Source: Nocardioides sp. Soil797 (GTDB taxonomy: Bacteria; Actinomycetota; Actinomycetes; Propionibacteriales; Nocardioidaceae). From it: 64,000 bases of DNA. Of the stretch, positions 44,402 to 53,133 are shown one piece after another; positions within the stretch are counted from its first letter, which is position 1; the number at the start of each line of letters is the position of its first letter. A program made the position numbers and the translations under genes. The stretch lies in contig LMSR01000014.1 in assembly GCA_001429555.1 (NCBI GenBank), positions 180,766-244,765 of the forward strand, in the 5' to 3' direction. Under the pieces are notes generated by a model. The model saw only the letters and a list, made by a program, of their open reading frames with translations, was not told where the DNA came from and ran no database searches.

Positions 44402-45685
44402 TCAGGCACCTTCCACGGCGTACGCCGCGGACTCCCGCGCGTCCGCAGCCCCGGCGAGCAGGCGTCCACCACCCCACGAGACGAGTACGGCGATCGCGCC
44501 GGCCGCCACGGTGACGCCGAAGGCGGGCGTCTGCCCGCCCCAGTCGGCGAGCTGTCCGGCGATGGCCGCGCCGATCGCATAGCCGAGCCCGGTGGCCGCG
44601 GCCAGCATTGTCATCGCCGCCCCGATCCGGGAGCGGTGCGTGATCCGCTCACCGATCGTGAACGTGGTGATCATGTAGGGCGCGACGCAGATGCCGAGCA
44701 CCAGCAGCACCGGCGCGAGGCCGAGCAACGACTCCACGAGCAGCAGGGGAGTGGCCAACAGGACCAGGCCGATCGCGAACCACCGCAGTCGGGCGGGCAG
44801 GCCGAACGAGGCCGGCAGTGCCGCGATCGACAGACCGGCGATCACGGAGCCGACGCCGAGCAGTGCGTGGAAGTAGCCGGTCAGCCCGGGCTGTCCGACG
44901 TCGGTCGCCAGCACCGACGTGCCGGTCTGCACCGAGCCGAAGACGGTGCCGATCAGCAGCTGGGAGATGCACAGCAGCAACAGTGCCGGGGTGAGCAGGC
45001 GGACCATGCCCTCGCTGGTGGTCTCGTGGGCCACATGTGCCTGCTCGGCGGTGGGGTGCAGCGCGAACCAGGCGCCGAAGAAGGCGAGTACGACGGCAGC
45101 CGAGGCGAGGGCGAAGGTCGGGCTGGCCAGGGAGACACCGAGACCGATCAGTGCGGGGCCGAGCACGAACGACGCCTCGTCGGCCGCCCCTTCGTAGGAG
45201 AACGCGACGTCGACCAGCTTGTCCTGGTGCTCACTGCCCGAGGTGATCGGTCGCCACCGCACGCGGGCCATCGGGCCGACCTGTGGGAGGAGGAGACCGG
45301 TCAGGCCACTGGCCATGGCGGCCCAGCCCCAGTGCAGGTCGCTGTGGGCGACGACCAGCAGGGCGACCAGGCCGGCGGCACCGGCCAGTGACTGCACGAG
45401 CACGACCGGTCGTTGTCCGATCCGGTCGGCCCAGGTGCCCCACAGCGGAGCGCCGACTGCGTTGGCGATGGCGAGGGCTCCTGCGCAGGCGCCGCCGGCG
45501 CCGTACGAGTCCGTGGTGCCGGCGATCAGGAGCAGGACGCCGAGCTGGCTCATCGCGAGGGGGATGCGGGCCAGGAAGCCGACCAGGACGTAGAGCGGGC
45601 CGGTCAGGCCGAAGAGATGTCGATAACCGGTGAGGGCAGACAAGGGTGACTCCAGGGTGCGTGGAACGGGTGCGTACCTTCCCAC
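44402..45685 (-). CDS. Major facilitator superfamily transporter
   Basis: A 427-residue MFS transporter with 12 hydrophobic segments and the loop 2-3 motif GTWADRIGQR. Substrate unknown; efflux is likely. An MFS gene occupies the comparable place near serA, leuB and gltX in mycobacteria, from memory. The ATG at 45685 gives a short basic N-terminus before the first membrane segment. Confidence 0.88.
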   Translation of the reverse strand: MGRYAPVPRTLESPLSALTGYRHLFGLTGPLYVLVGFLARIPLAMSQLGVLLLIAGTTDSYGAGGACAGALAIANAVGAPLWGTWADRIGQRPVVLVQSLAGAAGLVALLVVAHSDLHWGWAAMASGLTGLLLPQVGPMARVRWRPITSGSEHQDKLVDVAFSYEGAADEASFVLGPALIGLGVSLASPTFALASAAVVLAFFGAWFALHPTAEQAHVAHETTSEGMVRLLTPALLLLCISQLLIGTVFGSVQTGTSVLATDVGQPGLTGYFHALLGVGSVIAGLSIAALPASFGLPARLRWFAIGLVLLATPLLLVESLLGLAPVLLVLGICVAPYMITTFTIGERITHRSRIGAAMTMLAAATGLGYAIGAAIAGQLADWGGQTPAFGVTVAAGAIAVLVSWGGGRLLAGAADARESAAYAVEGA

Positions 45686-45796
45686 CCATCAGGTACGCCA
45701 GAGCCCTGTGCGACACCGATTCTACCGGCCGAGACACCCGGCGAGCGATTCCGTGGAGGGCTGGTGTCGTGGGTCACGGGCGGGCAGGGTGGGTGC

Positions 45797-46180
45797 ATGC
45801 ATCGCAGCCGCATCGGCGTCGTCCTGATCGATCATCCTCGCGACCGGTTCGAGTCGGCGGCGCGCTTCTGGTCCGCGGCCCGCGGATCCGAGAGACATGC
45901 CGACGGCAATGACCCGGTCTATGACAGTCTCGACCGGCTGCCAGGTGGCGTCCTGCTCGAGCTGCAGCGCACGGGCGAGGGCACTCCACCACGGGTGCAC
46001 CTCGACATCGAGACCGACGACGTCGAGGCCGAGGTCGAACGGCTCACCCGTCATGGCGCGATCGTGGTCGAGCGGCACTCGGCGTACGCCGTCATGCAGG
46101 ACCCGGGCGGTCTCGTGTTCTGCGTCGTGCCCGTGCAGACCGGCAGTGACTTCGACGAGCACGCCACGATCTGGGCTTGA
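45797..46180 (+). CDS. VOC (glyoxalase-like) family protein
   Basis: A 127-residue single VOC-fold protein (IGVVLIDHPRDRFESAARFWSAARG ... VHLDIETDDVEAEVERLTRHGA ... DPGGLVFCVVPVQTG). Glyoxalase-type beta-alpha-beta-beta-beta halves are visible, but the metal ligands are not clear, so a binding role is as likely as catalysis. ATG 45797 is chosen over an in-frame ATG at 45764. Confidence 0.8.
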   Translation: MHRSRIGVVLIDHPRDRFESAARFWSAARGSERHADGNDPVYDSLDRLPGGVLLELQRTGEGTPPRVHLDIETDDVEAEVERLTRHGAIVVERHSAYAVMQDPGGLVFCVVPVQTGSDFDEHATIWA

Positions 46181-46207
46181 AGTTCGCGAAGAATTCTTTC
46201 CCATCGA

Positions 46208-46234
46208 TGTCGAGAACCTGATGACGGCTCCGTC
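46208..46234 (+). promoter_or_regulatory. Candidate ECF42-type promoter of the YCII gene
   Basis: TGTCGA (46208-46213) and CGTC (46231-46234) with a 17-nt spacer fit the -35/-10 pattern reported for ECF42 sigma factors (TGTCGA and CGA/TC). It is 51 bp upstream of the YCII-type gene that heads the sigma-factor unit, implying autoregulation. Confidence 0.7.
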
Positions 46235-46284
46235 CCAGGGGTGAAGGCGGCCGCGATGGCCACCTCGAATCCAAGGAGATCACC

Positions 46285-46695
46285 ATGAAGTACCTGTTGC
46301 TCAAGCACTACCGTGGCGGCCCGACGCCGATGCCGAGCTGTTCTACGCCGATGGACCAGTGGACGCCCCAGGAGGTGTCCGACCACATCCAGTTCATGCA
46401 TGACCTGGCCGCCGAGCTCGAGCAGAGCGGAGAGTGGGTCGACGGTCAGGCGCTGTCTGCGGAGGGCACCTTCGTCCGGTACGACGGTGAGGGCAGGCCG
46501 CCGGTCACCGACGGCCCGTTCGCGGAGACCAAGGACCTCATCGCCGGCTGGATGGCGATCGACGTCGACTCGCTCGAGCGGGCGCACGAGGTCGCGGCCA
46601 AGCTGTCGTCGGCTCCCGGCGCCGGCGGCGAGCCCCTGTACGAGTGGCTCGAGGTGCGCCCCTTCCTGTCGGAGCCACCCACGGTCACCGAGTGA
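46285..46695 (+). CDS. YCII-related (DGPF) protein, partner of the ECF sigma factor
   Basis: A 136-residue protein of the YCII/DGPF family. It has the HQxxD-free form KYLLLKHYRGG..., the DGPF motif as TDGPFAETKDLIAGWMAIDVDSLERA, and a long inserted N-terminal loop. Genes for DGPF proteins are almost always next to ECF42 sigma genes; their role is not known. The stop overlaps the sigma-factor GTG by four bases. Confidence 0.85.
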   Translation: MKYLLLKHYRGGPTPMPSCSTPMDQWTPQEVSDHIQFMHDLAAELEQSGEWVDGQALSAEGTFVRYDGEGRPPVTDGPFAETKDLIAGWMAIDVDSLERAHEVAAKLSSAPGAGGEPLYEWLEVRPFLSEPPTVTE

Positions 46696-47840
46696 GTCCC
46701 GACGAGCTCCCCGAGCTGCTCAAGCTGCTCGGGCCACAGGTGCTGCGTGTCCTCGTCCGTCGCGGAGCCGACTTCGCGGCGGCCGAGGACGCCGTCCAGG
46801 AGGCGTTGGTCTCGGCCGTGCAGCACTGGCCGGACGACGCTCCGGCCGAGCCGAAGGGTTGGCTGGTGAGCGTCGCGTGGCGCAAGTACGTCGACATGGT
46901 GCGTGGGCAGGACGCTCGCCGTCGGCGGGAGGAACGCTTCCACGACGAGCCACCATCGGGTGCCACCGAGAACGTCGACGACTCCCTCGAGCTGCTGTTC
47001 CTGTGCTGCCACCCCGACCTCACCCCGTCGGCGGCGATCGCGCTGACCCTGCGCGCAGTCGGCGGCCTGACCACGCGCCAGATCGCCCTTGCCCACCTGG
47101 TGCCCGAGGCAACGATGGCGCAGCGGATCAGCCGGGCCAAGCGCACCATCGCTGACCGCGGACTCGGTGCGCCGGGGGACCTGGGGCGGGTGCTCAAGGT
47201 GCTGTACCTGATCTTCAACGAGGGGTACGGCGGTTCGGTCGACCTGGCTGCCGAGGCGATCCGGCTGACCCGACAGCTGACGGAAGAGACATCCGATCCG
47301 GAGGTGGGCGGCCTGCTCGCGTTGATGCTGCTGCACGACGCGCGGCGTACGTCGCGACGTACTGCGAGTGGTGACCTGGTGCCGTTGGCCGAGCAGGACC
47401 GGTCTTCGTGGGACACCGACCTGATCGCCGAGGGAGTAACGGTGCTGCAGTCGGCGCTGGCCCTCGACCGGCTCGGTGAATACCAGGCGCAGGCGGCGAT
47501 CGCGGCGCTGCATGCCGATGCGCCGACCGCGGACGAGACCGACTGGCCGCAGATCCTCGAGTGGTACGACGAGCTGTTGCGGTTGGTGGATAGCCCGGTC
47601 GCCGCTCTCAACCGGGTGGTGGCTCTCGGCGAGGTCGATGGTCCGCTGGTGGCACTGAAGGCGCTCGACGCCCTGCCGGCCGACCTGCCGCGCCACACCG
47701 CCGTACGCGCGCACTTCACCGAGCGCGCCGGCTCGCTCGAGGTGGCCGCGTCGCTCTATGCCGAAGCCGCTGCGCTCGCCACCAGCATCGCCGAGCGTGA
47801 CCACCTGGTGCGCCAGGCCGCACGGCTGCGCCATCCCTGA
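46692..47840 (+). CDS. RNA polymerase sigma factor, ECF42 group
   Basis: A 382-residue ECF sigma. Region 2 (VLVRRGADFAAAEDAVQEALVSAVQHWPDDAPAEPKGWLVSVAWRKYVD) and region 4 (ALTLRAVGGLTTRQIALAHLVPEATMAQRISRAKRTI) are intact, and a long C-terminal DUF6596/TPR-like extension (about 180-382) is typical of ECF42. No anti-sigma factor is adjacent. GTG 46692 overlaps the YCII stop. It should read the TGTCGA-N17-CGTC promoter upstream. Confidence 0.9.
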   Translation: MSPDELPELLKLLGPQVLRVLVRRGADFAAAEDAVQEALVSAVQHWPDDAPAEPKGWLVSVAWRKYVDMVRGQDARRRREERFHDEPPSGATENVDDSLELLFLCCHPDLTPSAAIALTLRAVGGLTTRQIALAHLVPEATMAQRISRAKRTIADRGLGAPGDLGRVLKVLYLIFNEGYGGSVDLAAEAIRLTRQLTEETSDPEVGGLLALMLLHDARRTSRRTASGDLVPLAEQDRSSWDTDLIAEGVTVLQSALALDRLGEYQAQAAIAALHADAPTADETDWPQILEWYDELLRLVDSPVAALNRVVALGEVDGPLVALKALDALPADLPRHTAVRAHFTERAGSLEVAASLYAEAAALATSIAERDHLVRQAARLRHP

Positions 47841-47859
47841 ACTTCTGGTCGCGTTCCAC

Positions 47860-47953
47860 GTGCGGCGTACAGATGAACGGGCAGAACGCCCGAAATATCG
47901 GCCCGAACCCCCGTTTCGGGCCCCTTGTGCACGTTCATCTGTACGCACCGCAC
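47860..47953. repeat. Long inverted repeat between sigma-factor and glycosylase-like genes
   Basis: Left arm GTGCGGCGTACAGATGAACG (47860-47879) pairs with 47932-47953 apart from a 2-nt bulge. Smaller stems (CGGGC...GCCCG and CCCGAA...TTTCGGG) lie inside. It separates convergent stops and has no T run. Confidence 0.75.
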
Positions 47954-47964
47954 CGTGCTTCACC

Positions 47965-48894
47965 TCAGCTGACGAGCAGCAGACGCTCGCACTCCTCGAT
48001 CAGGCGCTGGCGCAGCGCCGCACCACGTTCGGCGAACGCGCGCTGACGGGCGGCGTACTCGGCCTTGCCCTCGGCGGTCTCGATGCGCACCGGCTCGAAG
48101 CCGAGATCTGCCAGGTCGTAGGGCGCTGCCTGCATGTCGAGCACCCGAATGTCCCTGGCCAGCTCGAAGCAGTCGGCGACCAGGTCGGAGCAGATCATCG
48201 GGGTCAACCTGAAGGCGTGCTTGTAGAGATCCATGCCACCGTGCAGGCACCCCGGTTGCTCGTACGCCGGCCGGTCGTCGCGGCCGGGCTGCAGTTGGTT
48301 GAGCGGTCGCGCCGCAGGAGTGAAGAACCGGAACGCGTCGAAGTGGGAGCAGGCAATGCGGTGCGACTCGACCACCTCGTCGGTGCCGGTGGCTCCCAGG
48401 CGCAATGGCCAGTCAGCGTGCCGGGTCTGGTCCTCGGAGAGCTGGTAGACCATCGCCCACTCGTGCAGCCCGAAGCAGCCGAAGCTCGGCGCGCGCGAGG
48501 CCGTGGCGCGGAGCAGTCGGTGCAGTGACTCGATCAGCGGGCGCTGCGAGGCGACGTACTCGCGGGAGACGGTGACGTGGTCTCGAGACGGTTGCTGAGC
48601 AACCTCCTCAGCCACCGGTGCCGACGGTTGCTGCGCAACCTCCTCAACGACCGGTGCATAACCCTTCGACTCGGCGTACGCCGATGCGTCACCGCTCAGC
48701 GTCACCCCGAAGCCCGGATGCCAGCGGCGCAACTGCGCGGGGCGCTGGGAGTAGTAGGTGAAGAGGAAGTCGTGGACCGGGTGCTTCACGCTCGATCCGC
48801 GCCGGGCCAGGTGGGGCTCGATGAACGCGTCGACCCGCGTCGCGTGTGCCGCAGCGCGCGCACGCCACGTCTGCTCCGCCAGGACGATGACCAC
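47965..48894 (-). CDS. Conserved actinobacterial protein, often labelled 3-methyladenine DNA glycosylase
   Basis: A 309-residue protein with the conserved blocks KHPVHDFLFTYYSQRPAQLRRWHPGFG, GCFGLHEWAMVYQ, HRIACSHFDAFRFFTPAARPLNQLQP and QPGCLHGGMDLYKHAFRL. Databases commonly call this family 3-methyladenine DNA glycosylase, but I see no helix-hairpin-helix or AAG signature, so the activity is doubtful. Residues about 80-103 contain a 12-residue tandem repeat (APVVEEVAQQPS, APVAEEVAQQPS) encoded by a palindromic repeat at 48587-48658. GTG start, 12 bp from a MITE end. Confidence 0.6.
   Translation of the reverse strand: MVIVLAEQTWRARAAAHATRVDAFIEPHLARRGSSVKHPVHDFLFTYYSQRPAQLRRWHPGFGVTLSGDASAYAESKGYAPVVEEVAQQPSAPVAEEVAQQPSRDHVTVSREYVASQRPLIESLHRLLRATASRAPSFGCFGLHEWAMVYQLSEDQTRHADWPLRLGATGTDEVVESHRIACSHFDAFRFFTPAARPLNQLQPGRDDRPAYEQPGCLHGGMDLYKHAFRLTPMICSDLVADCFELARDIRVLDMQAAPYDLADLGFEPVRIETAEGKAEYAARQRAFAERGAALRQRLIEECERLLLVS
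48587..48658. repeat. Tandem 36-bp palindromic repeat inside a coding sequence
   Basis: Two units (48587-48622 and 48623-48658), each with GGTTGCTG(A/C)GCAACC followed by TCCTCA(G/A)C...CCGGTGC. The period is exactly 12 codons, so the reading frame of the glycosylase-like gene is kept. The flanking GTGGTCTCGAGAC is like the intergenic repeat at 49362-49403. Confidence 0.8.
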
Positions 48895-48906
48895 GAAACC
48901 AGCCTA

Positions 48907-49066
48907 GGGCGTGTCTCCCAAGTCCCCGCCTGCTGCGCAACCTTTCCGACTCGATCTGGCTGCGTTGGCGTCACTCGACGTGCCATCCGGCACGCCTTCG
49001 CTCCGCCGCCTTGCCAGATCGGCCGCAAACGCCGCTCGCAACGGCGCCGACTTGGGAGACATGCCC
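48907..49066. mobile_element. MITE-like element, copy B (160 bp), inverted relative to copy A
   Basis: Begins GGGCGTGTCTCCCAAGTC and ends GACTTGGGAGACATGCCC. The reverse complement aligns along its length with 13455-13615. It starts 13 bp upstream of the glycosylase-like GTG, so the promoter of that gene may lie in the element. No coding capacity. Confidence 0.85.
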
Positions 49067-49225
49067 CAGGAGTTGACCCGGTGGAGCGGCGACTCGGACC
49101 CAGACTCGGACCCCGACCAAAGTCGTAGACAGAACAATCCCCTGGGTGGATGCAACCAAATCGGGTTCGGGGGAGTCTGTACTCATAGACGACGAGACTC
49201 ATGGAGTCGAGGATGGGAGAAGGGC

Positions 49226-49363
49226 ATGGCACCGGTACGACGCATCAGTCCCGAAGAGGCCGCGCGCCGTCTGACCCTGCAACTCGAGGCCGCCCGACGT
49301 CGTCGAAGGGCCGAGACCAGCGCCGGTTCCCAGGCGCTGCGCAGCCGCCTCATCCGTTCCTGA
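49226..49363 (+). CDS. Small basic protein, 45 aa
   Basis: ATG 49226 with GAGAAGG 5 bp upstream. The product (MAPVRRISPEEAARRLTLQL and onward, ending SRLIRS) is Arg-rich and likely one helix; it has no Cys or membrane segment. It lies in an otherwise gene-free 560-bp stretch holding the MITE. Good ribosome site and helical periodicity support it; no family recognised. Confidence 0.45.
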   Translation: MAPVRRISPEEAARRLTLQLEAARRRRRAETSAGSQALRSRLIRS

Positions 49364-49403
49364 GTGGTTTCGAGAGGCTCGTTCCTCGCTGCTCAACCAC
49401 CGT
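49362..49403. repeat. Nocardioidaceae-type GTGGTTTCGAGA repeat
   Basis: GTGGTTTCGAGAGGCTCG followed by TTCCTCGCTGCTCAACCACC, with ends GTGGTT/AACCAC and an inner CGAG stem. This type of element is, from memory, abundant between genes in Nocardioides-like genomes. It begins at the stop of the 45-aa ORF. Confidence 0.65.
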
Positions 49404-49455
49404 CGCGATGTTGCTGATTCCAGCGGCGTGAGGGGCGACAGATAGGCTCGGCCCC

Positions 49456-50265
49456 GTGCGTATCTGCAGATTCACCACCGGAGAAGATCCCCTGTACGGC
49501 GTCCTGACCGGAGAGCTCGACGAGTTCGGCCAGCCCGAGGACGACGCGGTCGTCGTGGCCCTGGCCGGCGACCCGCTCTATGTCGGGGTCAAGCTGATCC
49601 AGCAGGAGTACAAGCTCGAGGACGTCCGGCTGCTGGCACCCGTGCTGCCGCGCAGCAAGGTGGTCGCGATCGGTCGGAACTACGCCGCTCACGCCGCCGA
49701 GATGGGCAGCGACCTGCCCGAGGAGCCGCTGATGTTCCTCAAGCCCAACACCAGTGTCTGCGGCCCCGGCGACCCGATCTTCTATCCCCGCCAGAGCGAG
49801 AACGTCCACTACGAGGGCGAGCTCGCCGTCGTGATCGGCCGCATCTGCCGCGACGTGCCGGTCGAGAAGGCCACGGATGTCATCCACGGCTACACGATCG
49901 CCAACGACGTCACCGCCCGTGACCTGCAGAAGAAGGACGTGCAGTTCACCCGCGGCAAGGGCTTCGACTCGTTCTGCCCGCTCGGCCCCTGGATCGAGAC
50001 CGACCTCGACCCGCAGACGTTCACCGACGGGGTCAGCATCCAGACCCACCTCAACGGTGACCTGGTGCAGGACGGCAACACCAAGGACCTCATCTTCGAC
50101 ATCCCGACGCTGATCGCGCACATCTCCAGCGTCATGACGTTGCTGCCCGGCGACGTCATCCTCACCGGCACCCCCGAGGGTGTCGGCCCCATGAACATCG
50201 GCGACGAGGTCGAGGTCTCGATCGCCGGCATCGGCACTCTCACGAACAAGGTGGCACAGCGTTGA
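49456..50265 (+). CDS. Fumarylacetoacetate hydrolase family protein
   Basis: A 269-residue FAH-fold enzyme. The N-terminal strand domain (residues 1-60) and catalytic domain ([39 protein letters not shown] with metal Glu residues, and [17 protein letters not shown] with the metal Asp) are intact, and [10 protein letters not shown] is the C-terminal signature. Likely substrates are acylpyruvates, oxaloacetate or 2-hydroxyhepta-2,4-diene-dioate analogues. It overlaps the gltX start by four bases, a linkage also known in mycobacteria. GTG start. Confidence 0.92.
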   Translation: MRICRFTTGEDPLYGVLTGELDEFGQPEDDAVVVALAGDPLYVGVKLIQQEYKLEDVRLLAPVLPRSKVVAIGRNYAAHAAEMGSDLPEEPLMFLKPNTSVCGPGDPIFYPRQSENVHYEGELAVVIGRICRDVPVEKATDVIHGYTIANDVTARDLQKKDVQFTRGKGFDSFCPLGPWIETDLDPQTFTDGVSIQTHLNGDLVQDGNTKDLIFDIPTLIAHISSVMTLLPGDVILTGTPEGVGPMNIGDEVEVSIAGIGTLTNKVAQR

Positions 50266-51755
50266 GCAACGACGTCCTCGGTGATCTCCAGCCCGAGCAG
50301 GTCCGGGTCCGGATGGCGCCGTCCCCGACCGGCAGCCCCCACGTCGGCCTGGCGCGTACCGCGCTCTACAACTGGGCGTTCGCCCGCCACTTCGGCGGCA
50401 CCTTCGTCTTCCGCATCGAAGACACCGACAAGGCCCGCAACACCGTCGAGTCCTACGACTCGTTGCTCGACCTGATGCAGTGGCTCGGCCTCGACTGGGA
50501 CGAGGGCCCGCTCAAGGGTGGCGACTTCGGCCCCTACCGCCAGTCGGAGCGCAGCGACATCTACACCGACGTCCTCGCCAGGCTCCGCGAGCACGGGTCG
50601 ACGTACGACTGCTTCTGCACCAACGACGAGGTCGAGGCTCGCCGCAAGGCCAGCGGCTCCAAGGTGATGGGGTACGACGGCTTCTGCCGCGAGCTGACCG
50701 ACGACCAGGTCGCCGCCTTCCGTGCCGAGGACCGCAAGTCCGTGGTCCGTTTCCGGATGCCCGACGGTGAGATCACCTTCGACGACCTGGTCCGTGGCGA
50801 GATCACCTTCGACACCCAGTTCGTCTCCGACTACGCGCTGGCCCGTGCCAACGGTGACCCGCTCTACACGCTGGTCGCGCCCGTCGACGACGCGATGATG
50901 CAGATCACCCACGTGCTGCGTGGGGAGGACCTGCTCTCGAGCACGCCGCGCCAGATCGCCCTCTATTACGCGCTCAAGGAGATCGGTGTCGCGGAGCGTA
51001 CGCCGCGCTTCGGCCACCTGCCCTACGTCATGGGCCAGGGCAACAAGAAGCTCTCCAAGCGCGATCCCGAGGCGCACATGGAGCTCTACCGCGACCAGGG
51101 CTTCCTGCCCGAGGGCCTGCTCAATTACCTGGCCCTGCTCGGGTGGGCGATTGCTGCCGACCGCGACATCTTCACGCTCGACGAGATGGTCGAGGCGTTC
51201 CGGATCGGCGACGTGAACCCGAACCCGGCCCGCTTCGACCTGAAGAAGTGCGAGGCGATCAACGGCTCCCACATGCGGCTGCTCAGTGTGGAAGACATCA
51301 CCCACCGCTCGATTCCCTTCCTGCAGAAGGAGGGTGTCATCACCGACCCGGTCAACGATGCCGATGCCCAGATGCTCGAGCTGGCCATGCCGCTGGTCGC
51401 GGAGCGCATCAACAAGCTGGCTGAGGTCCCGGAGATGCTCCGCTTCCTCTTCATCGACGAGGCCGACTTCACCCGTGACGAGGCCGACGTGGCCAAGCTG
51501 CTCAACGACGACGGCAAGAGCATCGTGCAGGCCTCGTACGACGCACTGGCGCCGTTGTCGGAGTGGAGCACGGCCGCGATCGAGGAAGCACTCCGGGTGA
51601 AGCTGATCGACGGGCTCGGCCTCAAGCCACGCAACGCATTCGGACCCGTTCGAGTCGCCGTCACCGGCCGCCGGATCTCCCCACCGCTCTTCGAGTCCCT
51701 CGAGCTGCTCGGGCGCGAGCGCGGACTCGGCCGCCTGCAGAGCGCCCTGGCCTGA
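50262..51755 (+). CDS. gltX: Glutamyl-tRNA synthetase
   Basis: A 497-residue class I synthetase charging tRNA-Glu (and, in organisms lacking GlnRS, tRNA-Gln for amidation). The HIGH-type motif is SPTGSPHVG near residue 25 and the KMSKS-type loop is [11 protein letters not shown] near 265. The start is TTG at 50262, overlapping the stop of the FAH gene (TTGA). It is followed by a protease gene and then tRNA-Gln and tRNA-Glu. Confidence 0.96.
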   Translation: MSNDVLGDLQPEQVRVRMAPSPTGSPHVGLARTALYNWAFARHFGGTFVFRIEDTDKARNTVESYDSLLDLMQWLGLDWDEGPLKGGDFGPYRQSERSDIYTDVLARLREHGSTYDCFCTNDEVEARRKASGSKVMGYDGFCRELTDDQVAAFRAEDRKSVVRFRMPDGEITFDDLVRGEITFDTQFVSDYALARANGDPLYTLVAPVDDAMMQITHVLRGEDLLSSTPRQIALYYALKEIGVAERTPRFGHLPYVMGQGNKKLSKRDPEAHMELYRDQGFLPEGLLNYLALLGWAIAADRDIFTLDEMVEAFRIGDVNPNPARFDLKKCEAINGSHMRLLSVEDITHRSIPFLQKEGVITDPVNDADAQMLELAMPLVAERINKLAEVPEMLRFLFIDEADFTRDEADVAKLLNDDGKSIVQASYDALAPLSEWSTAAIEEALRVKLIDGLGLKPRNAFGPVRVAVTGRRISPPLFESLELLGRERGLGRLQSALA

Positions 51756-51765
51756 CAGCGAACCC

Positions 51766-52758
51766 GTGACTGACCTCCCGGCACAGCAGCCGCCCCAGCC
51801 CTCCCCGACCCAGACGGTGCCGGGGGACGAGCTCGGCTATCACCAGCTGCACCGTGGTGGTGCCACCGGTTGGTGGCGTTCGTTGCTGGGCGTGCTGCTG
51901 CTCGTCCTGATCGCGCTGGTGGTGGTGCCCGGCACGCTTCAGGTGCTCACCCTCGTGTGGGTGGCCGCCACCGGCAGCTCCGACGTGACTGCCGACTACC
52001 AGAGACTGCTCGACCTCGACGACGTCACGCCGTACGGCCTGGCCTATCTGAACCTCACCCTGGCCGGACTGATTCCCACGGTGCTGCTGGTCACCTGGTG
52101 GCTGCACCGGCTGCGCCCCGGTTGGGTGATCTCCGTCGTCGGGCGGATGCGGTGGAAGTTCTTCGTGGCCTGCCTGGGGCTGTCCCTGATCGCGTTGATC
52201 GCGACCCTGGTCGTGGGTTCCGTGGTGCCGTCCAGCGCCTCGGGCGGTGACGTCTCCACGACGCCCAACCCGTTCGATGCCAAGGCCTTGCAGTTCCTGT
52301 TGGTCGTCCTCCTGCTCACCCCGCTCCAGGCAGCGGGGGAGGAGTTCGCGTTCCGTGGCTACCTCACCCAGATGTTCGGCGGCCACTTCCCGACGTACGT
52401 CGCGATCATCGGGCCGGCGGTGCTGTTCGCGTTGGCACACGGGGCGCAGGACCCGCCGATCTTCGTGGACCGACTCGCCTTCGGGCTCGTCGCGGGGATC
52501 CTGGTCGTGCGCACCGGCGGGCTCGAGGCCTCCATCGCGATGCACGTGCTCAACAACTGGCTGGCCTTCGGTTTGGCCATCGCCTTCGGCGACATGAGTG
52601 ACACACTCAGCCCGTCGAGCGGCACTTGGTGGAGCCTTCCGGTGACGCTCACGCAGTCGCTGGTCTACCTCGGCCTGGCCCTCTGGGCGGCGAAGCAGAT
52701 GGGCCTCTCGAGGTCGACGCAGCGGTCCGTTTTGGCGGCGCCACGGGGTCGCGTGTAA
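51766..52758 (+). CDS. CPBP family intramembrane metalloprotease
   Basis: A 330-residue membrane protein with about eight hydrophobic segments. The CPBP/Abi motifs are EExxxR as GEEFAFRGYL (near residue 190), FxxxH as FALAHG, and HxxxN as MHVLNN. Members can process membrane proteins; the target here is unknown. The N-terminus is a Pro/Gln-rich cytoplasmic stretch. GTG start 10 bp after the gltX stop. Confidence 0.9.
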   Translation: MTDLPAQQPPQPSPTQTVPGDELGYHQLHRGGATGWWRSLLGVLLLVLIALVVVPGTLQVLTLVWVAATGSSDVTADYQRLLDLDDVTPYGLAYLNLTLAGLIPTVLLVTWWLHRLRPGWVISVVGRMRWKFFVACLGLSLIALIATLVVGSVVPSSASGGDVSTTPNPFDAKALQFLLVVLLLTPLQAAGEEFAFRGYLTQMFGGHFPTYVAIIGPAVLFALAHGAQDPPIFVDRLAFGLVAGILVVRTGGLEASIAMHVLNNWLAFGLAIAFGDMSDTLSPSSGTWWSLPVTLTQSLVYLGLALWAAKQMGLSRSTQRSVLAAPRGRV

Positions 52759-52793
52759 GGTTTCCTATCGGTTCCTCGGGAGCCGAAAACCAT

Positions 52794-52865
52794 TGGGATA
52801 TGGTGTAATTGGCAACACGACTGGTTCTGGTCCAGTTATTCTAGGTTCGAGTCCTAGTATCCCAG
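52794..52865 (+). tRNA. tRNA-Gln (anticodon CTG)
   Basis: A 72-nt cloverleaf: acceptor TGGGATA / TATCCCA with discriminator G, anticodon stem ACTGG / CCAGT with loop TTCTGGT (anticodon 52827-52829), and T arm CTAGG-TTCGAGT-CCTAG. The U1-A72 pair is typical of tRNA-Gln. CCA is not encoded. Confidence 0.95.
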
Positions 52866-52945
52866 CGAAGTCGCAGCCCCGGCTGCGATTTGGAGTGAAA
52901 ACCCAGCTTCGGCTAAGGTTTCGCTCGGCTTCGAGAGAAGCAGTT

Positions 52946-53018
52946 GCCCCCGTCGTCTAGCGGCCTAGGACGTCGCCCTCTCACGGCGGTAACGCCGGTT
53001 CAAATCCGGTCGGGGGTA
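52946..53018 (+). tRNA. tRNA-Glu (anticodon CTC)
   Basis: A 73-nt cloverleaf: acceptor GCCCCCG / CGGGGGT, discriminator A, anticodon stem TCGCC / GGCGG with loop CTCTCAC (anticodon 52980-52982), and T arm GCCGG-TTCAAAT-CCGGT. CCA is not encoded. It lies 80 bp after tRNA-Gln. Confidence 0.95.
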
Positions 53019-53027
53019 CAAAACCCC

Positions 53028-53060
53028 AGCAGGGCCCGGTCATCACGACCGGGCCCTGCT
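53028..53060 (+). terminator. Terminator after the tRNA genes
   Basis: Perfect 14-bp stem AGCAGGGCCCGGTC / GACCGGGCCCTGCT with a 5-base loop, followed by GCTTTG. It starts 10 bp after tRNA-Glu. Confidence 0.85.
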
Positions 53061-53073
53061 GCTTTGTCTGCTG

Positions 53074-53127
53074 CGTCAACGTCATACGCCCCGGTCGCGA
53101 TGACGACCGGAGCGCATGACGTTGACG
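53074..53127. repeat. Inverted repeat after the tRNA terminator
   Basis: Arms CGTCAACGTCAT (53074-53085) and ATGACGTTGACG (53116-53127) enclose a CCGGTC / GACCGG stem. It ends 6 bp before the stop of the convergent universal stress gene and probably terminates it. Confidence 0.75.
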
Positions 53128-53133
53128 GGGTGG

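Noticed and set aside
52794..53018. Phage attachment site in the tRNA genes
   Set aside because: No integrase or direct repeat of a tRNA 3' end was found nearby.
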